DNA from: Sclerodactyla briareus
Lineage: Eukaryota; Echinodermata; Holothuroidea; Dendrochirotida; Sclerodactylidae
DNA: 64,000 nt
Direction: 5' to 3'
Assembly: GCA_026419785.1 (NCBI GenBank)
Contig: JAODTK010001288.1
Coordinates: 62,001-126,000, forward strand
Program-made: the position numbers and the translations under genes
In this document: piece after piece, positions 38,120-47,525 of the stretch
Layout: each line of letters starts with the position of its first letter
How positions within the stretch are numbered: the stretch's first letter is position 1
Notes under the pieces: model-generated
What the model was told of the DNA's origin: nothing
The model's input: the letters and a program-made list of their open reading frames with translations, nothing else
The model's database searches: none

Positions 38120-39250
38120 GTAAAGACCGACTTCGGTGCTTCCCTCTGTAACAGCTGTCCGGCTGTCAAGTGGTGGTGGTGGTCCTGGCCGATAACCTAT
38201 CGAGATCCTTATGGACCCCCTTATGGCCCAGTCGAGCGCACCGGGGTGTGACAGTTTGACATTAATTGGTTCGATGTCTGCAGGTGTGTTCTTGTGGTGC
38301 GGCTCACACAATTTGTAGCATCCTCGATGATAGTTGTTTCCATGCTGTGACGTCATAGGACCGGTAGAGATCCGACTTCTGGTGATTCCCTCTGTTACCT
38401 CTGTCTCGGCTGTCAGAGTGGTGGGGGTATGAGACCTTTGTGTGATGGCCGCCGGTACGTCCTTGAATGTCTACGGGAACTCCCATTATGTAGATTCGAC
38501 GTAGATATGTTGCTAGACACACTGGACCTAATTTGAAGGGAAAAAAAGGTGCTGCAGTAGCCTTGTGTGGTTCCCGTTTGGCTGAAGTGGAAAAAATTCG
38601 TCGGTAAACAAGAAGTCGTCGACTTCATCATCCGCGTATGTAAAGGCTGCAATGTTGTCAAAGTATTTACAGTCCAATTTATGGCAACGACCTCTTCCAG
38701 TCCATCATTCATATCCTTGCGGCTGGGCAACAGTGGTCATGTCCTGGGCAGTGTCCAGATGTGATGCTTTTGCTGTCTCCCCTGATTTGCATAAGGTTAC
38801 GATTCTTTAATAACTGGACAGGGAATCGAAGATTGGAAAGTTGTTAGATATGTCTTTTGTGCCAACAGATGGCAATTTTTCCTATATCACACGTCTTCTG
38901 TGATGGTATAACTTAACGTGTCAATGGTGGCACCTCGAACGCATTCCACGATTACGTTTTCCTTGCAAAGTCTTTCCATAATGTCCCGAGAATAGAGTCC
39001 CCAACGATAAACACCTTAGGGTTGGTCGGAATCGCTGCAGTGGTTACGCCTTGGGGTCCTGTGCTTACCTCGAACGCGTTTCCTTATGTCGGTCCTCCGT
39101 TGGCGGACTTTCCCATATGTTTTGTATAGACGCGGCGAGGGTCCGCTCTCATTGTTAGGTCTTAGATTCTCTCCTGCTTCGATGATTTTTAAGAAGCGTT
39201 TTGGTAGTTCTCTTGGGTTTTCGTATTTTGTCCCGGCATTTTCAGACATT
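38120..39250 (-). pseudogene. LINE ORF1 with GDSL/SGNH-hydrolase motif (frameshifted)
   Basis: The minus strand starts with MSENAGTKYENPRELPKRFL (39249) and a basic segment (TYGKVRQRRTDIRKR), then at 39014-38990 one frame reads VFIVGDSI, the GDS nucleophile block of SGNH/GDSL hydrolases. The next frame continues MERLCKENVIVECVRGATID. Further on are KNCHLL (about 38880), PSRKDMNDGLEEVVAINWTV (38730-38670; compare V.PR.DM.....V..IN) and FFHFSQTGTTQGYC. Some ORF1 proteins of CR1-like elements carry such an esterase domain. A catalytic DGxHLS block near the C-terminus is not clear. It lies upstream, on the same strand, of the RT fragment at 37.1-37.9 kb, which could be a deleted part of the same element. 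Confidence 0.55.
38128..38430 (-). repeat. Internal duplication in the ORF1 3' part
   Basis: The block CCGACTTC(T)GGTG.TTCCCTCTGT.AC followed by CTGTC.GGCTGTCA.GTGGTGG occurs at 38128-38180 and again at 38366-38425, about 238 bp apart. In the reverse translation both give a S/R/G-rich segment. Moderate identity points to an old duplication. Confidence 0.5.
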
Positions 39251-41199
39251 GCTTGACAGAACCACCTTGACTTTTGGCCCTTTGGTCGGTGGCTTATCCA
39301 ACCGACTCAATTGCTCTGGTATTAATTCCCACAAAAGTCGCAAATGGCAGGCTAGTTAGCTCCGTCTTCTAGTGAAAAGCACAATTGCGTTGGCCCTCAG
39401 TAAAACTAAGCTGGATTTTCTCTGGGATTGTTTGACTGAATCCCTTGAAGGGCGGTCAACTTTGTTATCGGTTGCCATTCGGGTGGTGATGAAGTTGGCT
39501 ACACCGTACTGTGTTAGTAATACATGTTGGCCTACTAGTACCTTCTTCCGCAGTCACCCCCATTGGCAAGTTGCCAATCTATTGCTGTGACCAGCGGAAA
39601 ATGCAACATGAACCATTTTAAAGTCTTTGGTATGATCAGCCCGGATTTCGAATTCCGATCTTTCCCGGTTTGGAGGCCGATCGACGCTCTACACTTTGTG
39701 CCACCACTCGGATACAGTGATAGTAATAGTATATACGATATTTCCATACAAATAATCCGCGAATATTCTGCCAATACTTAGTTACCACGGGCGGTGCAAT
39801 AGGGTCATATGGTAGCAGCCCCTCCCCTACTCCCCCTCCATTGAACAACCCTAATTCGGAACCACAGACCAAAGGAACAATGAAAAAGAAGAACATGAAA
39901 ATGTGGAAATGGCAGATTGCGAGGATAGGGCGAGGCAGGCTCGTGGCCATCTTTTTCCCAGTCATAGGGCATTGTTTCGATCGAGGTACCGTACACTTTG
40001 CCGCGTGTCCACCCGTTTGGAAACTTGTCCCTTTCGGGCCTGCCCCCCGTTGGGAGAATCATGGAGCCGTCGAAAATTTAACGAATGCCCATAGGAAACC
40101 ATCCGCTTGCGCAATCCGCAGAAATCGCTCATTGATGATCGATTCCCCTGAGATGCGCTGCGCCTTGCGGACCGTGGATGGCAACCTTCTGTTATTCAAA
40201 ATGTTCTCGATTTCTGCGGAACTGCCCATGTCCTGCGCTGCGTCTGCGCTGTCGATTTATTGAACAGCACCTTTTACATCATGATGAAGGGTTACACTCG
40301 GTAAGCTAAGAGGCTATCTAACCCTAGCCGGCCAAAAACATTGAAAAACCCAAAAAAACAAAAAAAAAAAAGGGTTTAAGCCTATAATATCTAAATACTG
40401 AAACATAATATGTACACATACTGTAATGCAGGCGGAGGAATTAATAACAATTGCACACTTGGGGAAAGCCAATGAAGTAAAACTATGAAGTTAAAGCATA
40501 ATACATTGTTATGCCTTGTAAACAATCAAACTACCGAAGGTAGTCTAAATGAGCAACAAACTGAAAAGACCATCATCATATAAAAAAAAACTGTCAGATA
40601 CGACAGCGGGAATCAATCGTCAGAAATATGTATGATTATCTAAGATTAAAAAGATATGAACTCCTGAGTAAACCTTAAAACTCATTACCACGGGAGCTCT
40701 TAATCTTATTTTTTAAAAACAGATAAAATCCTGGCCTCTCTCCATTCGTTTGGTAATCGTTCCAATTAATATAGTCATAAGCTGCTTTGTAAGAGAATGT
40801 TCTTGTGATAATCCGTCTCCCACCTTCATAAATAAGCCGTTGTTATGGACGAATCGTACTCATACGAGTGGGTGTCTTTTGTAAATTGAAAGGAATCTGT
40901 CGATACGTCGGAGCAAGCCATTTGAAATCACTTTTAAAGAATCGTCTAATCTTTTCTTTCAATGGTTGCGCGTCTATGGTTTCACAATTACTAGAATCAA
41001 ATTCAAACATAAATGGCGGAGCTAATCAGGGAAAAATGATCATCAAGTTAAACTCTTCGCTGTGATTTTTTGGCGCCGAATAACATCTTTGTAAATTTCC
41101 CTTTTACATGTGCCCCATACAACATGCAGTATTGGTAGATATAACCTCTGTATTTAATAACTTAAAGACACGTATCAATGTCGAGTAATTGCTTTATTC
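39251..41199. other. Anonymous stretch
   Basis: No recognised motif. Open frames: 39841-40263 plus (140 codons), with minus-strand frames over the same GC-rich block including one that reads SSAEIENILNNRRLPSTVRK, none assignable. The right part (40700-41199) may contain very decayed minus-strand sequence downstream of the RT scrap described next. Confidence 0.3.
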
Positions 41200-41665
41200 T
41201 TCTTCACCATGATAGTCTAACTATCACTAATCTTTAACAAGATACTCGATATGTGCATTCCAGGATTAGTTTGGTCAACATATAGTCCCCAAAAGTGGTT
41301 TCTCACACTCGGTGTTTCAAAAAGCAAGTTCATTTACTTTGATTGCAATCTCGATCGTTCAGATTCGATCATCTTCGCTGTGGTCCCACTAACATGTTTA
41401 GTTTTGTAAGTATTATTTACCATTGATTAGCCGCACCATGTGCTAATTAACATTCATACGTTGTCAAACTTAGAATTAATTTCCTCTGTTTTTTCACAAC
41501 CCCGTAAAATGAGAGTATCAATATAACTATCCCAACTACTAATTCAAAGTCTGACAAGTCGTTCATATAAACTAAGGATGATAATGGTCCCAAAACGATG
41601 AGGTACTCCACACTCAACTTATATTCATTTTTTAGAAGGTTGTTAACTTGAGGCACTGGTCCGTC
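41200..41665 (-). pseudogene. Reverse transcriptase scrap (minus strand)
   Basis: The minus strand at about 41610-41490 reads LIVLGPLSSLVYMNDLSDFE and then VILILSFYG. This corresponds to VLGPLLFLVYMNDL...(ADD)TLILS in RT proteins, with the YADD box itself corrupted. Further on (about 41300-41200) WGLYVDQT and HISSIL fit the LG..ID..L.W..HI block. Frames shift repeatedly. Only about 0.45 kb is recognisable. Confidence 0.5.
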
Positions 41666-41889
41666 TTGAGATATGACGGAACCATAATTATGGAGCCTAA
41701 GTTTTTTTTTTTTTTAGCACTATACATGATTAGAGCCCTTTTCTCAAAGCGAGATAGACGGTTCCTATATAAAACCCTTTGTCAATTGCCGTCATCCAAT
41801 ACAGTTACGCTAATTTCAGTGATGCAATACGATTCAATAAAGGAGTTGTGGCAAATACTGAAAACGCCCTTTTTTAAACAGAAAGCCTC

Positions 41890-42197
41890 AGGACCAGTAC
41901 AACCTTAACTACCCAAAACATCACTCTCCAAACTGCAGCTGCAGAACTGGCACCAGTATTAACTTACAACTTCCAACAGAGTTGGATAGGAGTGACTCCT
42001 GAAGATTGGAGAACCGCAAACGTATGTCCCATTTTTTAGCGGGTGCTAAATCAGACCCAAGCAACTACAGACCAATCTCCTTGACGTGTGTTAGCTGTAA
42101 GATCATGGAACACAAAGTTGACAGCCAACTGATGAAGCACGTGAGCGGAACATAACATTCTATCGAGACGCACAAGCAGTCAGGAACAGAAGCCAAA
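41890..42197 (+). pseudogene. RT fragment A (left part of an RT split by an insertion)
   Basis: The plus strand reads TPEDWRTANVCPIF and, after a shift, GAKSDPSNYRPISLTCVSCK followed by IMEHKVDSQLMKH. These are the W..A.V.PIFK.G...P.NYRPISLT....K..E blocks at the start of a CR1/Jockey-like RT domain. The next expected motif, QHGFR, is degraded around 42160-42190 (NILSRR is still readable; AGGAACAGAAG could be its RNR). RT homology then stops abruptly. It resumes at 44345 on the same strand with the next motif in order. Confidence 0.75.
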
Positions 42198-42339
42198 AGG
42201 ATTAGTGATTCCGTACTCTTTATGCCAACCTATAGCCGGGACACAAAGGACAAATGGAAGATGGTTACCAGCTATTATGGAAATCATCGTCTGACAAATT
42301 TCACAATTTTCCCCAACCAACCAATATGGTTACTATACT

Positions 42340-43145
42340 CTGTTAAGATGGCTACACACTAATTTCAAGGATTTCGAACTTGGCCTATGGTACCTCAAAA
42401 CAATAGGGTCATGTTATTCATGACCTCTAACTTGACCCTAAAATGATAGGGTTGATGTACTCATCTGGGGAACACACAAGTATGAGCGTCATCCATTCCA
42501 GGTGGGGGTCAGAGTTTCTCGGTTCAACAAAAGCAAAATTGGCCAATTAATTGACTTTTCATCACCAATTCTCTATTTTGAACCAAAATTCAAACCGCCC
42601 GACCTTAAAATACCGAAAACAAGAGGGTTCTGTACTCCCCATAAGAAGCTACCACCAAATTGAACCCATCAGATCACCATTCTGACTTATCTTGTCTCAC
42701 CACACAAGGTTTTCATACTTTGAGACCTCTGTGACCTCAAATGACCTCTGCCTGACCCCAACAGGAGCTCATGTACTCTCATGGGAACCCATATACCGAT
42801 TATGAGCTTTCATACATCCAGTTGGGGTCGAGTTAATCGTGTGCACAAGCCACAATTGGCCAAATGATTGATTTTTCAAAATTTTCTATTTTCGCGCCCC
42901 CAATTTACCCCCGACCTATACACCAAAAACAATAGGGTACCTGTACCCCCATAAGAATCTACACACAAATTTTGAACCTGATCAGACCAACGCAGTCTGG
43001 ACTTATCGTGTTCACCGGTTTTCAGAACTTTGACCTCTGGTGACCTCAGATGACCTTCTGCCTTACGCCAAAACATAGGGTCATGTACTCATCATGGGAC
43101 ACACACCTAACCATTAACTGGGCTTCATCCATCCAGGTGGGGTCG
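42340..43145 (-). repeat. ~300-bp tandem units carrying AGGTCA direct repeats (copy 1 array)
   Basis: On the plus strand each unit reads ACCCC(A).AGG.TCATGTACTCAT, CATCCA..CAGGTGGGGTC, GTGTTCACAAG, AATTGGCCAA, TCTATTTT, CCCCGACC..A, AAACAATAGGG, CCCCATAAGAA(G/T)CTAC, CAAATT.GAACC, TGACCT repeats. TGACCT occurs three times with 4-bp spacers at 43031-43056 and twice with a 4-bp spacer at 42732-42747. This is the reverse complement of the unit at 61.6-63.9 kb. Confidence 0.8.
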
Positions 43146-43189
43146 ATTTAATGTGTTCACAAGCCCAGGCGTTACAGCCATACATACAC

Positions 43190-43245
43190 ATACGCACACA
43201 CACACCCACACCCCACACACTCCTACACACATCCACACACACTGG
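43190..43245. repeat. (CA)n-rich microsatellite
   Basis: ACACACACACCCACACC and related CA-rich sequence forms part of the terminal region of the satellite-bearing element; the 61.39-kb copy has the matching GT-rich tract. Confidence 0.9.
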
Positions 43246-43254
43246 CATGACTGC

Positions 43255-44305
43255 ATGGGCGTCACAGGGGGGGACGGGGGGACCCTGTCCCCCCCCCCAC
43301 TTTCAAAAGTGGGGGGGTAATCATAATCGTTTGCCCCCCCCCCCACTTTTCCGGACCGTATAAAAAATAATAGGCACATGCCCGATTTCTTATCACTCTA
43401 ACTGATTCAATTTTTGTCTACCAAATCATAATCGCGTTGGAAATGTTCTTAAGGTCCCCTAATTCCAGGTGAGGACCCCAAGTGGAGATCTGGACCCGAC
43501 AGGGCCGAAGTCGCAGGATTACCACCCATGTTTCATACCGGTTCTCGAATTTTAAAATCAAATAGCCACAGTTGCCATAATATTCAAGTGTTTCCGCGAA
43601 CCAGCGTTTTTTTTTTTTTTTCAAAGGCGTTGTAGCTAAATATTCGATGTAATGTTTCGAATCATTTTGTTCACCCGAATTTAATTTCAGAAGCCTTGCG
43701 GGGATAACCCCCCCCCCCCTCGGCCACCATTTTTCTGAGATGAATAATTCCGGGCGATGAATTCTGGAAAAATTTGAGGGAAAAAGGCAATGAAAAAAAT
43801 GCCTTAATTTTTGCAGATATTTCATAAAATCCCGCCCGGAGAACATGTAAATTTTTTTCTGCGCCGCACCCCCCGCGTCGCTCGCGCCGGTAGTTTTCCT
43901 CTCCGATGAACGAATTGTACAATTCCGGGGGTACATTTTTCTGCTCCCAAATGGAGTAGTCCGTACTCCTAGCTTTCCCCCTTCGATTCCCACCAGGGAC
44001 CGTTCGGTAGAAAAACCCTGGAATCCCCCGTAAACAAAGCCAGTAAAAGGTAATGAAAAATGCCATGTGTTATATTCCGGTAAATCATCTTATAGCCCAA
44101 GACACTTTTTTTGTCTGTCTTTAACGTCAATCCACACATTGATGGTGCTATTGAGCCTGGCAAGTGCCGTTCCTTCCTTCGATCTGGGAGGGTTGAAAAT
44201 TTGAATTCTCTTGGTAACGCTTCGCGCCAACCGTGGTGCGCTCGCTATTGGTGATTTGCCTTCGACTGTGCCCCCCCCCCCACTTTTCAAACCTCCGACG
44301 CCCTT
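43255..44305. mobile_element. Non-autonomous DNA transposon with perfect 9-bp target duplication
   Basis: The left end reads ATGGGCGTCACAGG and the reverse complement of the right end reads AAGGGCGTCGGAGG. Both ends carry subterminal poly-C/CACTTTT motifs (left CCCCACTTTCAAAAGTGGGG, right CCCCCCACTTTTCAAACC). The 9-mer CATGACTGC directly flanks the element at 43246-43254 and 44306-44314. At 61.38 kb the empty equivalent has a single AGCAGTCCATGACAGTG, which confirms the boundary. A 9-bp duplication is usual for Mutator-like elements. The longest internal frame (43418-43993, minus, 191 codons) has no transposase motif I can see; frames include a poly-K run from a T homopolymer. Confidence 0.8.
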
Positions 44306-44344
44306 CATGACTGCTTAGATTCCTCCGCTCACGTCACGGAATCA

Positions 44345-45620
44345 AAAATCGATCGGGCGGAACCAACTCATCAGCACCTTCCATGATCAACGACGAACTA
44401 CATAAACGAATGCCAAATGTGAACCCAGTAGACCTAGCTATTCTTGATTTCAGTAGAGGCATTTGTTCCGCACTGCGTCTACACTGAAACTAGACTCGTA
44501 TGGCATACTCAAGCAAACCCTTGCATGACCGAATCAAGTTTCCTTTTCTCATAAACCGCCTCAGACAGTAATCGTGAACGGAAAATCTCGACATCGTGGA
44601 GCCCGGTTCTCAGCGGCGTTCCACAAAGCCTTGAGTCAGGACTCTCATTTTTGTTCATCCTATTTTGAAATGACATTGCCGCCTGTGTCAACACAAAAAT
44701 CTCAACTTGAACTATTCCTGATGAATTGCATTGTCTACAAATCCATCACCTCCTTTACCTGATGAAGAAGCCCAGCTCCGGAATATATAACAACCTCACA
44801 ACTGGTAAAAAAAAACGACAACCCTGAAAGGCTGATTACACCATGCTTGGACAGGACCTGGAAGAGGTGAAAGAAGACAAAGTACCTAGGGGTGACTACA
44901 AAAACAACTTGAAATGGGACAAACAAACCAAACACGCCGCGTCAAAGGCCACGAGTATTGAATTTAACCCAGAGGAAATCGGCCGTTGCTCACGGAAAGT
45001 GAAAGAAAACCTCTATGTGACACTTGTCCAACCACACTTGAATATGCGTCCCCAAGCATGAACCCTCGTACAACAAAAACCAACCGAGACACCCTACAGA
45101 AAGTCCAGCGGCGTGCTGTGAGATTCGTTAGTGGCAACTCGATACACATTCATCTGTTACGAATATTGGCCAACTTGAACGGGAAACGGTTGAGGAGAGA
45201 CGAACAGAATCGAAGGATAGCAATGTTCCCTAATATTATCAATAAAGAGGCTACATCGACCCGGATAGATACACTAAACCAAGATGATCCAGAACTAGAC
45301 GTCCAATTCTCGACAATTTGAGGTCTCCCGGCCATCATTCGTCTCCACCCAACACCAGTCTACCACGGTCATTTTCATCGAATTCAGTTACCTCCGGGAA
45401 TGCACTTCCAGAAGACATCGAATGTCTATAGAGACCGACTCATGGACCTGCGACCAACTACATATGACGAATCAACTGAAAAGCCTTATCTCTCGCCCAG
45501 AAGTCAAGCCTCCAGTTATATCCCTAGCAGAACTTTTCGGAGGTGAAACTACAAGGACAAGGATGATGGCCGGCTTCAAAGTTATTGAGCGCAAAATCCC
45601 GAGGTTCATGGCCTAGTTCT
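44345..45620 (+). pseudogene. RT fragment B (right part of the same RT)
   Basis: RT homology resumes with NQLISTFHD (44352-44380), then NPVDLAILDFSRG (44425-44460, motif A), PQTVIVNGKS in shifted frames (44561-44585), the SGVPQ block (about 44606-44625), NDIAACVNTK (44672-44700) and NCIVYKSITS. The C-terminal part has LYVTLVQPHLNMR, then LQKVQRRAVRFVSG (45095-45137) and RLRRDEQNRRIAMF, typical of the RT thumb (Y.TLVRPHLEYA..VW, L..VQRRA.RFV). The catalytic ADD box is not intact. The tail ends near 45620. Confidence 0.75.
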
Positions 45621-46234
45621 TTGCGCACCAAGGAGATAGCTACGTGTAATTTTTATGCCTGAGGTGGAGGCTCTACCCTATTTTCAAGCACTTGCACTGT
45701 ACTTGAAGTCACTTCTTTCGGTTTCGAAAAAACAACATTAGTAGATCTCTTCTCGAATAAAATTATTGTTAATCATTGCTTGGTAAGTTGATAGTTAGGT
45801 GTCATTATGATTCAGTAACTAATCTCTATGACAGCATGTGATTGGCCCTCGGCCTCGCATGACTCAAGCCTAATGCTCCTAAAATCGTCGGAATTCATTT
45901 CGAACGGGACACACCCCGCTAGATCAAATCCGAAAGTAGACCACTGCGGATACACAAATAGTTACGCTCAACTGAACACTCGAAGAAGAAGCCGGACAGT
46001 TATACTCCATGAATAGCAGACTCAGTAGTAAGGCCATCTCGCCGAGATAGCCAAAATCGAGTGGGAATACTTCAAATAGTTAAAAATATTCTTCGTGCTA
46101 AGGAAGCACATATAGCCAGTGTTTTATAAATGTTGTAGGCTGCGTAGTAGCTAGCCAACACTTTAACATAAAGGCACACAGGTTAGGCCTTTTCAACAGG
46201 GCGGTACGTGGGGGTCAGACAATTCCAGCTTAGA
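45621..46234. other. Spacer between two RT remnants
   Basis: The left part is probably 3' untranslated sequence of the first retroelement (GGCCTAGTTCTTTGCGCACC). No other feature recognised. Confidence 0.35.
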
Positions 46235-47525
46235 GTCTTAAAGGGACGTGTGCTGTGCTATTGCCCCAATTTTACGATTAATTTTCCAAGGTCTCTAGAA
46301 TGTGGCATTTTCCAACTGTGGATCAGGCTAACGTTATCCTATTTTTAAGAAAGGTGACAGATCTTGTCCTGCTAAAACTATCGTCCAGTTCCTTAAACAT
46401 GCATCTCCTGTAATTATTAGAAACAGATTATTCACAGACATTCATGGACCATATAAGGACAATATCAGATGCTCACCGACCGACAACCATGGATTTCGCA
46501 AAGAAAAGGTCCGGAAACCCAGCTGGCAGCACTTATGCAAGACCTTGCAAGAGCGTTGGATAAAAGAAGCAAAGTCGATTTGTTGAAATCAATGGACTTC
46601 AGGAAAGCATTTTATACGGTCCCTCTCAGCGTCTTCTCAAACAAACACTCACATAATATGGGGATAGGGGCAACACAAAGAATGGATTAATAATTTCTCA
46701 CAAGCGCCACCAGTCTGTGACCGTTGATGGAGATGAATCATCAAACTCACCTGTTTAACTTCTGGAGTCCCGCAGGGAACGGGTACTGGGCCCTCTACTG
46801 TTCGTTATATATATTCAAGGCCCTTCCTGATTCAATCAAATCTCAGGTCCGCCTGTTTGCAGATGATTGTATTTTGTACCGTGAAAATATCTTCTCAGCC
46901 GATTGTGAACCTCCAACGGGACATCAATACATATGTACTGGGAGGAAACTGGCAAATGAGATTCATCCCTCAACATGCTTCGCGATGATATGACCATCAG
47001 ACGAAAAGCGATCACCAACACTATAGATGGGGACTACTACTACTACAAGAAGTGGATCACCACCCTTACCTGGGAGTTCAATTATCAAAGATTATCATGG
47101 TCAAAAACACATTAATCAATCACATCGGAGCCAACAGAAGTCCTTGGTTTATTAAAAAGGATTTGAAATGTGTGAAGTGAAACTAAAGCAACTGCGATAA
47201 AGTGCTAGTTCGCCCTAAAACTCAAGTACTGCAGGCAACATCTGGGATCCCACAACTCGGCCAGATCGAATCGATAGAGAAGGTGCAAAGAAGAGCAGCA
47301 CGCTTCGTTACGAACCAATTCAACCGTGAATCCAGTGTTCAGATGCTTCGAAGATCTTGAGTGGGAGAGGCTTGATATCAGACGGACAAAGAGTACGCTA
47401 ATAAAACCCAGAATGAAGCTCTCCCCGCCGATCTGAAAGCATCTGACATCCTGAAAGACTTCAAATTTAAACTCAACGAAATCAACCTGGAAGACTTGGC
47501 CAAGAAAGCACACAACTAGAACGAG
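46235..47525 (+). pseudogene. Second CR1/Jockey-like RT remnant, plus strand
   Basis: In shifting frames the plus strand gives NHGFRKEKV (about 46484), ETQLAALMQDLARALDKRSK (46520-46575), DLLKSMDFRKAFYTVPL (46576-46630, motif A), HQSVTVDGDESSNSPV (about 46710-46755), a GVPQGT-type block (46763), LPDSIKSQVRLFADDCILY (46822-46878, with the ADD catalytic motif), a (W)..FNP.KC-like block, HPYLGVQLSK (about 47060-47090), a KR..L.C block, and at 47430-47516 SDILKDFKFKLNEINLEDLA. The order matches an RT from the fingers to the C-terminal end. It is related to, but distinct from, the RT at 41.9-45.6 kb. No endonuclease precedes it. Confidence 0.8.

Larger units (their letters stand above)
42198..44349 (-). 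mobile_element. Satellite-bearing TIR element, copy 1 (minus orientation)
   Basis: This is inserted between two halves of an RT. Read on the minus strand it has the same two ends as the 61.3-64.0 kb copy. One terminus has TTTTGATTCCGTGACG, AATCTAAGCAGTCATG, CCAGTGTGTGTGG, a GT-rich patch and GCCTGGGCTTGTGAACACA. The other terminus has TTGGTTGGTTGGGG, AAATTTGTCAG, CCATAATAGCTG, CTATAGGTTGG, AATCACTAATCCTTTTGGCTTC. Near the ends a short inverted repeat, about GTGATTCC(G/T)T, can be matched. Between them lie about three ~300-bp tandem units (42345, 42637, 42945). A DNA transposon interrupts it at 43255. No transposase is encoded, so it is non-autonomous. No target duplication could be seen. Confidence 0.7.

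Noticed and set aside
42340-43145. Regularly spaced repeats considered as a CRISPR array
   Set aside because: Units are about 300 bp, adjoin without unique spacers and lie in an animal genome.
43418-43993. 191-codon minus-strand open frame, the longest in the window
   Set aside because: It lies in the 9-bp-TSD element, contains a KKKKK run from a T homopolymer and shows no transposase motif; I treat it as incidental, though a decayed transposase part is not excluded.
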